This document shows positions 41,771 through 50,938 of a stretch of DNA of 64,000 nt, in pieces; the stretch's first letter is position 1, and each line of letters starts with the position of its first letter. The DNA lies in the NCBI RefSeq assembly GCF_002831665.1, contig NZ_CP025118.1, forward strand, positions 2,976,001-3,040,000, read 5' to 3'. The DNA is from Lacinutrix sp. Bg11-31. GTDB taxonomy: Bacteria > Bacteroidota > Bacteroidia > Flavobacteriales > Flavobacteriaceae. Under the pieces are notes generated by a model. That model was not told where the DNA came from. It worked only from the letters and a program-made list of their open reading frames with translations, and did not search any database. The position numbers were made by a program, and so were the translations under genes.

Positions 41771-41978
41771 GTTCGAGTGATTTTTATCCCGAAAGCTTTC
41801 GGGAGAAAAATTGTATCGAGAATTATTTTATTAGTAAAACAAATGTTCTCGATACAAATTTTTCTTAATTGCAATCGAAAAATTCACTCGAACTGACAGT
41901 ATACTACTGTTTTTAACAAACAGCTTGTCACTTCGAGTGATTTTGAGGTACGAGAAAATTGTATCGAGAAGGTTATAA
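41771..41978. repeat. Nested palindromic repeat block with a third partial copy
   Basis: GTTCGAGTGATTTTT (41771-41785) pairs with AAAAATTCACTCGAAC (41878-41893). Inside, TTGTATCGAGAA pairs with TTCTCGATACAA, and CCCGAAAGCTTTCGGG forms an apical hairpin. A third unit, TTCGAGTGATTTTG ... TTGTATCGAGAA, occupies ~41932-41970. There is no coding content. It resembles dispersed flavobacterial repeats, but copy number cannot be judged here. Confidence 0.75.
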
Positions 41979-41990
41979 AATTACCTATGC

Positions 41991-43091
41991 CTAAAAGTTA
42001 ATCTTCAACTGAGCACTAATACTTTTTTGTTCCACCTTTTTAGTCTTTTTCTCGGTATTTAAATTCGATAACGAAATACCCAAAAGGCGAACAGAGTTGT
42101 TTAGTTTTTCTTGATAGAGTAATTCTTTAGCAGTTTCTAAAACCACACTTTTATCGCTAATAAAGTAAGGCAATGTTTTACTTCTTGTTTGGAGCGTGAA
42201 ATCGCTGTATTTAATTTTTAGTGTTACTGTTTTTCCAGCAACTTTACTTCTGGTTAAACGCTTAGAAACTTCTGCAGCAATATGTTCTAGTTTTTCGAGC
42301 ATAAATACTTCCGAAGATAAATTTTTATTAAAAGTACGCTCGGCAGCTAAGCTCTTTCTTATCCTATTTGGTCTAACCTCACTATTATGTATGCCACGAA
42401 CAATGTGGTAATAGTGTGTACCAGCTTTTCCGAAGTTTTTCTCTAGAAACTCTAAAGATTTATTCTTTAAATCAAGACCTGTATAAACACCTTTTTGGTA
42501 CATTTTTTCTGCGGTAACTTTACCAATACCATAAAATTTTCTAATATCAAGAGCTTCTAAAAAGTCTAGAACTTCTTCGGGATTTACTGTTTTTTGACCA
42601 TTAGGTTTATTGTAATCGCTAGCAATTTTGGCAACAAATTTATTTACAGAAATTCCCGCAGATGCAGTTAAACCAACCTCATTAAAAATGCGAGTTCTTA
42701 TTTCTTCGGCAATAAGCGAAGCACTAGGATTTCCTTTTTTGTTTTCGGTAACATCTAAATAAGCTTCATCAAGAGATAAAGGTTCTACAAGATCTGTATA
42801 GTCTAAAAAGATGACTCTAATTTTTTTAGAGATTTCTTTATAGCGATCAAATCTTGGTGGTACAAATAGTAGTTCTGGGCATAAACGCCTTGCCTTTACA
42901 CCACTAATCGCACTGCGAACTCCAAATTTTCGAGCTTCGTAACTTGCCGCACTAACAACACCTCGTGTTCCGCTACCACCAACAGCCAAAGGTTTTCCTA
43001 TAAGTTCTGGATTATCCATTTGCTCTACAGATGCGTAAAATGCATCCATATCTACATGAATTATCTTTCTTAGTGGTAAGCTTTCAGACAT
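41991..43091 (-). CDS. dinB: DNA polymerase IV (Y-family)
   Basis: Error-prone translesion polymerase. Catalytic acidic residues lie in IIHVDMDAFYASVEQMDN near residue 10 and in LSLDEAYLDVT near 105. ASAGISVNKFVAKIASDYNKPNGQ is the palm/fingers signature, and the little-finger domain is in the C-terminal third. The 366-residue length fits DinB. A beta-clamp-binding motif is plausible at the C-terminal end but not clear (SISAQLKINF). The -7 box TAAATTTG ends 4 nt before the ATG, predicting a leaderless mRNA. It is divergent from the DUF2238 gene and near umuCD. Confidence 0.94.
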   Translation of the reverse strand: MSESLPLRKIIHVDMDAFYASVEQMDNPELIGKPLAVGGSGTRGVVSAASYEARKFGVRSAISGVKARRLCPELLFVPPRFDRYKEISKKIRVIFLDYTDLVEPLSLDEAYLDVTENKKGNPSASLIAEEIRTRIFNEVGLTASAGISVNKFVAKIASDYNKPNGQKTVNPEEVLDFLEALDIRKFYGIGKVTAEKMYQKGVYTGLDLKNKSLEFLEKNFGKAGTHYYHIVRGIHNSEVRPNRIRKSLAAERTFNKNLSSEVFMLEKLEHIAAEVSKRLTRSKVAGKTVTLKIKYSDFTLQTRSKTLPYFISDKSVVLETAKELLYQEKLNNSVRLLGISLSNLNTEKKTKKVEQKSISAQLKINF

Positions 43092-43095
43092 AACA

Positions 43096-43103
43096 CAAAT
43101 TTA
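43096..43103 (-). promoter_or_regulatory. Putative dinB -7 box, 4 nt from the start codon
   Basis: Minus-strand TAAATTTG matches TAnnTTTG. Only GTGT-like spacing of 4 nt separates it from the ATG, so transcription would begin at or inside the start codon. Confidence 0.5.
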
Positions 43104-43106
43104 TAA

Positions 43107-43114
43107 TATCTTTG
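43107..43114 (+). promoter_or_regulatory. Putative -7 box of the DUF2238 gene
   Basis: TATCTTTG matches TAnnTTTG, 21 nt before the ATG at 43136. It is back to back with the dinB box. Confidence 0.5.
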
Positions 43115-43135
43115 GTTCTCTAGACTATCTAAACC

Positions 43136-43735
43136 ATGAAACTTATATACACACTTCTTGTTTTAATCTTATTGCTACTTATCTGGTCTGCAATTAATCC
43201 ATTCGAATATTTTACATGGTTTCTAGAAGTTTCACCAGCAGTTTTAGGTGTTTTAATATTAGCATTGACCTTTAAACGTTTTAGGTTTACCAATCTGGTA
43301 TATATTTTAATTTTCTTACACTGTGTTGTTTTAATTATTGGAGGTCATTACACGTATGCCGAAGTACCTTTGTTCGATTATATTCAAGAAGTATTTAACC
43401 AAAGCCGAAACAATTACGATAAGGTTGGACATTTTGCGCAAGGTTTTGTTCCTGCTATAATTACTCGAGAACTATTAATAAGAAAACAAGTTGTAAATAG
43501 TAATGGTTGGAGAAACTTTATAGTGGTTTGTATTGCCATGGCAATTAGTGTTACTTACGAATTTATAGAATGGTTTGTATCCTTACAAACAGGAGAAGGA
43601 GGCGATTCGTTTTTAGGAACACAAGGTTATATTTGGGATACACAAAGTGATATGTTATATGCAACAATTGGAGCCATTTGTGCACTAATTTTCTTAAGTA
43701 AAATTCACAATAAGCAAATTGAAAGATTAAATTAA
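43136..43735 (+). CDS. DUF2238 (YjdF-like) membrane protein
   Basis: A 199-residue integral membrane protein with about six predicted segments. Family-typical phrases are GGHYTYAEVPLFDY and YDKVGHFAQGFVPAIITRELLIRKQ, plus a Glu-rich EFIEWFVSLQTGEGGDSFLGTQGYIWDTQSDML. The conserved Asp/Glu/His residues hint at metal binding, but no activity has been assigned to the family. It is followed 1 bp later by the CYTH gene, so the two form one transcript. Confidence 0.88.
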   Translation: MKLIYTLLVLILLLLIWSAINPFEYFTWFLEVSPAVLGVLILALTFKRFRFTNLVYILIFLHCVVLIIGGHYTYAEVPLFDYIQEVFNQSRNNYDKVGHFAQGFVPAIITRELLIRKQVVNSNGWRNFIVVCIAMAISVTYEFIEWFVSLQTGEGGDSFLGTQGYIWDTQSDMLYATIGAICALIFLSKIHNKQIERLN

Positions 43736-43736
43736 T

Positions 43737-44207
43737 ATGATAGAAATAGAACGCAAGTTTTTAGTAAAGTCTCATACTTTTAAAACCGAAGCTTTTAAAC
43801 AAACTAGGATTGTGCAAGGTTTTTTAAGTACAGATAAAAAACGAACGGTTCGTGTAAGGCTAAAAGGTGACATAGGTTTTTTAACTATAAAAGGCCAATC
43901 TTCTAAAAACGGATTGTCTCGTTTCGAATGGGAAAAAGAAATTCCTAAAACGGAAGCCGAATCGCTTTTAAAGCTTTGTAAAAAAGGGATGATCGATAAA
44001 ACACGATATGAAGTTAAGGTAGATAATCACATATTCGAGGTTGATGAATTTTTTGGCAAAAACAAAGGACTAATTGTTGCTGAGGTCGAATTAAACAATG
44101 AAACAGAAACCTTTACCAAGCCACAATGGTTAGGAGAAGAAGTAACAGGAGATGCTAAATATTATAATTCACAATTAAGTAAAAATCCATTTTGTAAGTG
44201 GAAATAA
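43737..44207 (+). CDS. CYTH domain protein
   Basis: A 156-residue CYTH (triphosphate tunnel) protein. The signature EIERKFLV (ExExK) is at the N-terminus, and the Arg/Lys-rich tunnel strands (RVRLKGDIGFLTIKGQ, RFEWEKEIP, RYEVKVDNHIFEVDEFFG) follow. CYTH enzymes act on triphosphates such as inorganic tripolyphosphate, thiamine triphosphate or polyphosphate. The short single-domain form without a CHAD domain suggests an inorganic triphosphatase. It begins 1 bp after the DUF2238 stop. The substrate is inferred. Confidence 0.92.
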   Translation: MIEIERKFLVKSHTFKTEAFKQTRIVQGFLSTDKKRTVRVRLKGDIGFLTIKGQSSKNGLSRFEWEKEIPKTEAESLLKLCKKGMIDKTRYEVKVDNHIFEVDEFFGKNKGLIVAEVELNNETETFTKPQWLGEEVTGDAKYYNSQLSKNPFCKWK

Positions 44208-44381
44208 CTACACATTTTTTTATATTCAATCTATAAATTAATTTCTTTTAGAGCTTTAACGGATGTTGTTTAGTTATAAGCAAGTCTTTTTTCTTTGTTC
44301 TAAAAGCGTAGAGATCTTTTGTCTTTTCTAGATTAGTTAATAAGATTTTTTTTCCAACCAAAACACAAATCACTTTTGCTA

Positions 44382-44389
44382 TACCTTTG
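44382..44389 (+). promoter_or_regulatory. Putative umuC -7 box, 6 nt from the start codon
   Basis: TACCTTTG matches TAnnTTTG and ends 6 nt before the umuC ATG at 44396. It also contains a TTG at 44387 that would be a poor alternative start. Confidence 0.5.
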
Positions 44390-44395
44390 CATTCT

Positions 44396-45655
44396 ATGTT
44401 TGCACTTGTAGATTGTAATAATTTCTATGCTTCTTGCGAACGTGTTTTTAACCCTAATTTACAAGGTAAACCAGTTGCTATTTTAAGTAATAACGACGGT
44501 TGTGTTATCGCACGAAGTGACGAAGCCAAAGATTTAAACCTGCCAATGGGAGCGCCTATTTTTAAATGGGAAAGCTTCTGTAAGGCTAATGGTATACATG
44601 TTTTATCCTCAAATTACCCATTGTATGGAGACATGAGCAGTCGCGTTATGGAAATACTAAAGCAGTTTTCTCCAGACATCGAGGTGTATAGTATAGACGA
44701 ATCTTTTTTAGAATTTAAAGGCTTCGATAATTACAATTTTAACGATTACGGAAACCAAATGCGAAAGCGCATTTTAAAATGGACAGGTATTCCAACCTGT
44801 GTTGGTGTTGCACCAACAAAAGCGCTTTGTAAAGTAGCAAATAAGGTTGCTAGAAAATTCCCAAAAGAGACTAATGGTGTTTATGTTATAGATTCTGACG
44901 AGAAAAGAATTAAAGCGCTTAAATGGATTAAAATTGATGCTGTTTGGGGTATTGGACGTCGTTTAAGCAAACGTTTAAAAGCAAAAGGCTGTAATACTGC
45001 TTACGATTTTACACAATTACCAGATGCTTGGGTGAAAAGTAATTTTTCTATAATAGAATCCCGATTAAAACGCGATTTAGAAGGTATTCCAACACTTAAG
45101 TTAGACGAGTACGATACCGTAAAAAAAGCAATTGCTACCACACGAAGTTTCGAGTATACGTATTCCGATATCGATAATATAAAAGAGCGAGTATCGACTT
45201 TTGCAACCAGTTGTGCCGAAAAATTACGCAAACAAGGCTCCACTTGTCATGTTATTGTTGTAAGTATAAGTAGCGATAGGCACAAATCAGGTGCGGAGCA
45301 ACATAGTGTAAGTGTGAGCGTTAATTTATCGAGTCCAACAAATTCATCTTTAATTATAAGTAGCTGTGCTGTGAGTGCTGTTAAGTCAATTTTTAAGGAA
45401 GGTATAAAATACAAACGCGCAGGAGTTGTGGTTACAGGTTTGGTTTCAGAGGATAGTTTTCAGCTAAATTTATTCGATACGCAAAACCCAAAACATCAAC
45501 CATTAATGCAATCTATAGATTTTTTAAATGCTAAGTTTAAAGGCAATAAAATAAAATTAGGAAGTCAAGATTTAAAACGCACTTGGAAAATGCGTCAAGA
45601 GCGTTTATCTCCAAAATACACCACTAATATTAACGATATTATAGTGGTAAAGTAA
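44396..45655 (+). CDS. umuC: DNA polymerase V catalytic subunit UmuC
   Basis: A Y-family translesion polymerase of the UmuC type. It has MFALVDCNNFYASCERVF at the N-terminus and VYSIDESFLEF (catalytic Asp-Glu) near residue 100. The UmuC-specific KALKWIKIDAVWGIGRRLSKRLKAKG helix-hairpin-helix and the C-terminal DUF4113 segment (LMQSIDFLNAKFKGNKIKLGSQ) complete it. The ATG at 44396 gives 419 residues, normal for the family. It precedes umuD, opposite to the E. coli umuDC order, with a 105-bp gap containing a hairpin repeat. Confidence 0.95.
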   Translation: MFALVDCNNFYASCERVFNPNLQGKPVAILSNNDGCVIARSDEAKDLNLPMGAPIFKWESFCKANGIHVLSSNYPLYGDMSSRVMEILKQFSPDIEVYSIDESFLEFKGFDNYNFNDYGNQMRKRILKWTGIPTCVGVAPTKALCKVANKVARKFPKETNGVYVIDSDEKRIKALKWIKIDAVWGIGRRLSKRLKAKGCNTAYDFTQLPDAWVKSNFSIIESRLKRDLEGIPTLKLDEYDTVKKAIATTRSFEYTYSDIDNIKERVSTFATSCAEKLRKQGSTCHVIVVSISSDRHKSGAEQHSVSVSVNLSSPTNSSLIISSCAVSAVKSIFKEGIKYKRAGVVVTGLVSEDSFQLNLFDTQNPKHQPLMQSIDFLNAKFKGNKIKLGSQDLKRTWKMRQERLSPKYTTNINDIIVVK

Positions 45656-45723
45656 ATGTAGTTAAGAGGATAGCGTAGAATCTTTTTAAAAGCACTAAAT
45701 TTATAGAGAAATAAAACTAAAGG

Positions 45724-45741
45724 TTTTTTCGCTTTCGCGGA
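45724..45741 (+). repeat. TTTTCGCTTTCGCGGAAA repeat between umuC and umuD
   Basis: A palindrome-like hairpin followed by TAATAAATA, matching 26623-26640 and 63273-63290. It lies in the umuC-umuD gap, 20 bp before the umuD start. Confidence 0.5.
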
Positions 45742-45760
45742 AATAATAAATATACAGCCT

Positions 45761-46201
45761 ATGATAGCGCACAAACAAGGAAGCTTAACCTTCTTTACAC
45801 CAGAAAGCATAGATGGATCTGCAGGTCAGTTTTTCGATACAGGTATTTCGGCAGGATTTCCATCTCCAGCAGACGATTTTAAAGAGCATCGTTTGTCTTT
45901 AGATGAAGAGCTTGTAAAAAATAAAGAAGCAACCTTTTATGCTAGAGTTAGTGGGCAATCTATGATTGGTGCAGGTTTAGATGATAACGATTTATTAGTA
46001 ATAGATAGAAGTTTAGAGCCACAAAACAACAAAATTGCTGTTTGCTTTCTTGATGGCGAGTTTACCGTAAAGCGTTTAAGAGTCACTAAAGATGAGGTTT
46101 GGTTACAGCCAGAAAATCCAGATTATCCTATTATAAATATTACTGAAGATAACAACTTCTTAATTTGGGGCATTGTAACTAATGTAATTAAAAAGGTATA
46201 A
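45761..46201 (+). CDS. umuD: UmuD-type S24 autoprotease subunit
   Basis: A LexA/UmuD-family self-cleaving protein of 146 residues. Cleavage is predicted between A31 and G32 in ISAGFPSPADDF. The catalytic Ser is in ARVSGQSMIGAGL (S67) and the Lys in GEFTVKRLRV (K104), the expected Ser-Lys dyad. The cleaved form would pair with UmuC as polymerase V after RecA activation. It lies 105 bp downstream of umuC, on the same strand. Confidence 0.93.
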   Translation: MIAHKQGSLTFFTPESIDGSAGQFFDTGISAGFPSPADDFKEHRLSLDEELVKNKEATFYARVSGQSMIGAGLDDNDLLVIDRSLEPQNNKIAVCFLDGEFTVKRLRVTKDEVWLQPENPDYPIINITEDNNFLIWGIVTNVIKKV

Positions 46202-46237
46202 CCCAATTATTATTCTAACTTTTATATTGCTTTAAAA

Positions 46238-47998
46238 ATGAAATCAGTTTTTTCTATTCTTTCCCTTTTTTTTACAACATTAATTTTTGCTCAAAATATA
46301 AGCTATTCAATAGGTTTCGAGAATGCAGTGCATCACGAAGCGACTATTGATATTTCATATAAAAACCTAAAAGGAAGTTCTCTTTTAGTACAAATGAGCC
46401 GTACATCACCAGGTCGTTATGCTATTCACGATTTTGCTAAAAACATTTATAATGTAAAAGCATTTAATAGTAAAGGAGAAGCACTAGAAATAAAACGATT
46501 AAGCCCACAAGCATGGGAAGTTTTAAATCACGATAAAACCGTTCATATTTCTTATACTTTATTTGCCAATAGAGCAGACGGAACTTACAGTCAAGTAGAC
46601 GAGACACATGCACACCTTAATATTCCTGCTACATTTATGTATGCGCCAAGTTTAAGTGAGAATCCAATAGAAATAACCTTTAAGCCAAGAGCAGATTTAA
46701 ACTGGAAAGTGGCTACGCAATTACCTTTAAAAATTGGAACAACTTATACTGCGCCAAACTTGCAGTATTTTATGGATAGCCCAACAGAGATAAGTAATTA
46801 TAGTAAAAGAAGTTTTAAAGTTAAGAATCAAGACGTTGAATTTGTATTACACCACAAAGGATCGGAAGAGGATTTAGATACTTACTTCGAAAAAGTGAAG
46901 AAAGTTGTTTTAACTGAAGAAGCTGTTTATGGCGAGTTGCCAAGTTTCGATTATGGAAAATACACGTTTTTAGCTTGCTATATTGGTAATGTAAGTGGAG
47001 ATGGTATGGAACATAGAAATTCTACTATTTTAACAGATAAAGAAGGTTTAGCTGAAGGCGGAATGAAAGGAAACATAGGTACTGTTTCTCATGAGTTTTT
47101 CCATGCATGGAATGTAGAGCGTATTCGTCCACAATCTTTAGAGCCTTTTAATTTTGAAGAAGCAAATATGAGTGGAGAACTTTGGTTTGCAGAAGGTTTT
47201 ACAAGTTACTATACAAATCTTATTTTGTGTAGGGCAGGAGTTATTACTCCAGAAGACTATGTAAATGGATTAAATGGTACTTTTAATTACGTATGGAACT
47301 CTCCTGCAAGACAATTTTTTAATCCTATTGAAATGAGTTATCAAGCACCATTTGTAGACGCTGCATCGTCAATAGATCCTGTAAATAGAGACAATACTTT
47401 TATCTCTTATTATTCTTACGGAAGTGTTTTAGGCTTGGCTTTAGACTTGTCTTTACGCGAAAAAGGATTGAATTTAGATGATTATATGAAACGCGTATGG
47501 CATACTTACGGAAAGGCAGAGGTACCTTATACTATTAAAAATCTTAACGATTTATTAAATGCTTATGCTGGTGAAGATTTTGGAAACGACTTCTTCAATA
47601 ATTATATTTATAAAAGTGAAATACCAGATTACAATTCATTATTTAAAACGGTAGGACTAAAAATAGAACAAGATTCTAAAAGTAACTTTTCAGGTATTTC
47701 GTTAAATAATAATATAGTGTCTAGAAATGCTAAAATAGGCTCTCCTGCTTATCTTTCAGGATTAGAGAAAGGAGATGAGGTAGTAAGTGTAAATGGCCTT
47801 AAAGTAGATGAATCCAATACGGTTCAGTCAATAATTAATGCTTCAGGAAAGAAAATAATAACTATTGAGTATGTAAGAAATAAGGAAACGAAGACAAAAA
47901 ATTTAACACTAACTTCAGATCCAACGTATACAATTAGTATTTCAGAAGATAAAAATCGAAAGGTTTCAAAACAAAGAAAAGGGTGGCTTAAACAATAG
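46238..47998 (+). CDS. M61-family metallopeptidase with PDZ domain
   Basis: A 586-residue exported glycyl-aminopeptidase-like enzyme. The signal peptide is MKSVFSILSLFFTTLIFAQ. The N-terminal ~165 residues form the M61 beta-sandwich. The zinc site is SHEFFHAWNVERIRP (HExxH, 285-289) with Glu319 in ELWFAEGFTSYYTN as the third ligand. A PDZ domain (~490-560) contains KGDEVVSVNGLKVDE. The final residues are basic. It follows umuD by 36 bp, probably as an independent gene. It is likely active in the periplasm. Confidence 0.92.
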   Translation: MKSVFSILSLFFTTLIFAQNISYSIGFENAVHHEATIDISYKNLKGSSLLVQMSRTSPGRYAIHDFAKNIYNVKAFNSKGEALEIKRLSPQAWEVLNHDKTVHISYTLFANRADGTYSQVDETHAHLNIPATFMYAPSLSENPIEITFKPRADLNWKVATQLPLKIGTTYTAPNLQYFMDSPTEISNYSKRSFKVKNQDVEFVLHHKGSEEDLDTYFEKVKKVVLTEEAVYGELPSFDYGKYTFLACYIGNVSGDGMEHRNSTILTDKEGLAEGGMKGNIGTVSHEFFHAWNVERIRPQSLEPFNFEEANMSGELWFAEGFTSYYTNLILCRAGVITPEDYVNGLNGTFNYVWNSPARQFFNPIEMSYQAPFVDAASSIDPVNRDNTFISYYSYGSVLGLALDLSLREKGLNLDDYMKRVWHTYGKAEVPYTIKNLNDLLNAYAGEDFGNDFFNNYIYKSEIPDYNSLFKTVGLKIEQDSKSNFSGISLNNNIVSRNAKIGSPAYLSGLEKGDEVVSVNGLKVDESNTVQSIINASGKKIITIEYVRNKETKTKNLTLTSDPTYTISISEDKNRKVSKQRKGWLKQ

Positions 47999-48061
47999 TA
48001 TTTTTGAATTAGATTAAATTATTATTTGTGTGCGCTATAGGTATCTTTAATAGGTCTTTGT

Positions 48062-48748
48062 CTATTTTTTGCTATATAACCACCAGTTCATATCTCTAGT
48101 TATCTTATATCCTAACTTTTTATAAAGCGGAATTGCTGCATTTCCTTTATTAGTATGTAATATGGGAAGCTTGTTTTCTTTTATAATTGCTTTTGTTGTA
48201 TGTGTAATTAATTGTTTAGCGAGTCCTTTTCTGGTATAATCTGGATGTGTAACAACTCCACTAACTTCAATAAAATGATCAGTTTGCATTCTTTGACCTG
48301 TAATAGCAACTAGTTTATTGTCTTTAAAAATGCCAAAGTATTTGCCCATTTCGAAACCTTTTTTCTGATAAAATCCGGGCATTACCAACCATATTAAATC
48401 ATAAACTTCATCTATGTGTTTTTCGGTTAATAGAACAATGCTTTCAGTAATTTTAATGTCTATAAAATTTTCTAATACCATTTGGCAGCCGTCAATTTTT
48501 CTCTCCAAAACAATAGTGTTAGTATCTATAATTGGTGTTTCATTTTCAGAAACTAAAAAGAATCTCTCTGCTATTTTAGAATATGCATTTAATGCTTTTG
48601 CTGTTTTTGTAGCATCAAAAAAAGCCCCAAAAACACACACATTTGGTTTGTAGAATTGAACACCATCATAGTTTATAAGAAACTTATTGTGGGTTTCATT
48701 TAATGAATACCAAACAGGATTTGCTAATTTATCTTCTAACTTGTTCAT
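48062..48748 (-). CDS. GNAT-family N-acetyltransferase
   Basis: A 228-residue protein with a C-terminal GNAT domain (~125-228). The acetyl-CoA-binding pattern is VVTHPDYTRKGLAKQLITHTT, followed by ILHTNKGNAAIPLYKKLGY, typical of GNAT enzymes. The N-terminal ~115 residues (VCVFGAFFDATKTAKALNAYSK) form an extra domain like those of FR47-type acetyltransferases. The substrate is unknown. It is a single minus-strand gene, convergent with the M61 peptidase gene. Confidence 0.88.
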   Translation of the reverse strand: MNKLEDKLANPVWYSLNETHNKFLINYDGVQFYKPNVCVFGAFFDATKTAKALNAYSKIAERFFLVSENETPIIDTNTIVLERKIDGCQMVLENFIDIKITESIVLLTEKHIDEVYDLIWLVMPGFYQKKGFEMGKYFGIFKDNKLVAITGQRMQTDHFIEVSGVVTHPDYTRKGLAKQLITHTTKAIIKENKLPILHTNKGNAAIPLYKKLGYKITRDMNWWLYSKK

Positions 48749-48822
48749 TAAGAATAAAGATATAAAAACTCGAAATTAATACAAGTTTTAAATTAGGTGA
48801 ATTATAAATTTAGCGTATAAAA

Positions 48823-48851
48823 AAAACGCTTCAGAATTTCTGAAGCGTTTT
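48823..48851 (-). terminator. Terminator after atpC
   Basis: AAAACGCTTCAGA-ATT-TCTGAAGCGTTTT with T-run on the minus strand. It ends the leftward atpD-atpC transcript about 28 bp beyond the atpC stop. Confidence 0.85.
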
Positions 48852-48878
48852 AGTATAATTTATAAAGCTATAACTAAT

Positions 48879-49172
48879 TTAATCAGCTAAAATAATTGCT
48901 TTATTATCTTTCATTTCTAGTGTTCCAGATTTTATTTTTACTGTCAATACTTTGTTATCATCGAAATGAGGCACAACACTAGCATGTAAATCATCAAAAA
49001 CAAGATGGCTTTGTGAGTGTGTGTTTATTTTAACAGTACCTTCTGCTAATACAGCTACAATAGCTGCGTGATTACTAAGCATTTGAAACTCACCATTAAT
49101 TCCTGGTACAGTTACAGCATCTACTTCACTACTAAATAAAGTCGCTTCTGGTGATACAATTTCTAAATACAT
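48879..49172 (-). CDS. atpC: ATP synthase F1 epsilon subunit (short form)
   Basis: The epsilon subunit of F1Fo ATP synthase. It is 97 residues, essentially only the N-terminal beta-barrel domain (MYLEIVSPEATLFSSEVDAVTVPGINGEFQMLSNHAAIVAVL). The C-terminal two-helix inhibitory domain seen in longer homologues is absent, a common state in Bacteroidota. It follows atpD by 89 bp, with a hairpin between, and both form an operon separate from the rest of the atp genes. Confidence 0.94.
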   Translation of the reverse strand: MYLEIVSPEATLFSSEVDAVTVPGINGEFQMLSNHAAIVAVLAEGTVKINTHSQSHLVFDDLHASVVPHFDDNKVLTVKIKSGTLEMKDNKAIILAD

Positions 49173-49193
49173 CTTTTAAATTTTATTTAAAAG

Positions 49194-49211
49194 CTTCCGA
49201 GTAATCGGAAG
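49194..49211. repeat. Hairpin between atpD and atpC
   Basis: CTTCCGA-GTAA-TCGGAAG, a perfect 7-bp stem lying in the atpD-atpC gap. It may stabilise or partly terminate the atpD transcript and tune subunit ratios. Confidence 0.5.
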
Positions 49212-49261
49212 TCTCATTTTTATTAAACAGATGCTGAAATAAATTCAGCACTTACTTCGGC

Positions 49262-50773
<1,512 letters not shown>

Positions 50774-50830
50774 TTATCTATTTAATATTATGCGATTTAA
50801 ATGTTTGAAAACACCTTCGGTTTTCGCGTG

Positions 50831-50838
50831 CAAAGATA
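50831..50838 (-). promoter_or_regulatory. Putative -7 box of atpDC
   Basis: Minus-strand TATCTTTG matches TAnnTTTG, leaving a 60-nt leader before the atpD ATG. Confidence 0.5.
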
Positions 50839-50888
50839 GGCGATTTTATTTAAAATGAAAGTTGTTTTCAAAGCTTTTTTGCACATAA

Positions 50889-50917
50889 AAAAACGCCTTC
50901 ATTATGAAGGCGTTTTT
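50889..50917 (-). terminator. Terminator after the SGNH lipoprotein gene
   Basis: AAAAACGCCTTCAT/ATGAAGGCGTTTTT, a perfect stem with T-run on the minus strand, 22 bp beyond the stop at 50939. Confidence 0.9.
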
Positions 50918-50938
50918 AAATATTTTGATTTGTAGTTG

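Noticed and set aside
41771..41978. CRISPR array
   Set aside because: The units are inverted and irregularly spaced, with no spacer pattern and no cas genes.
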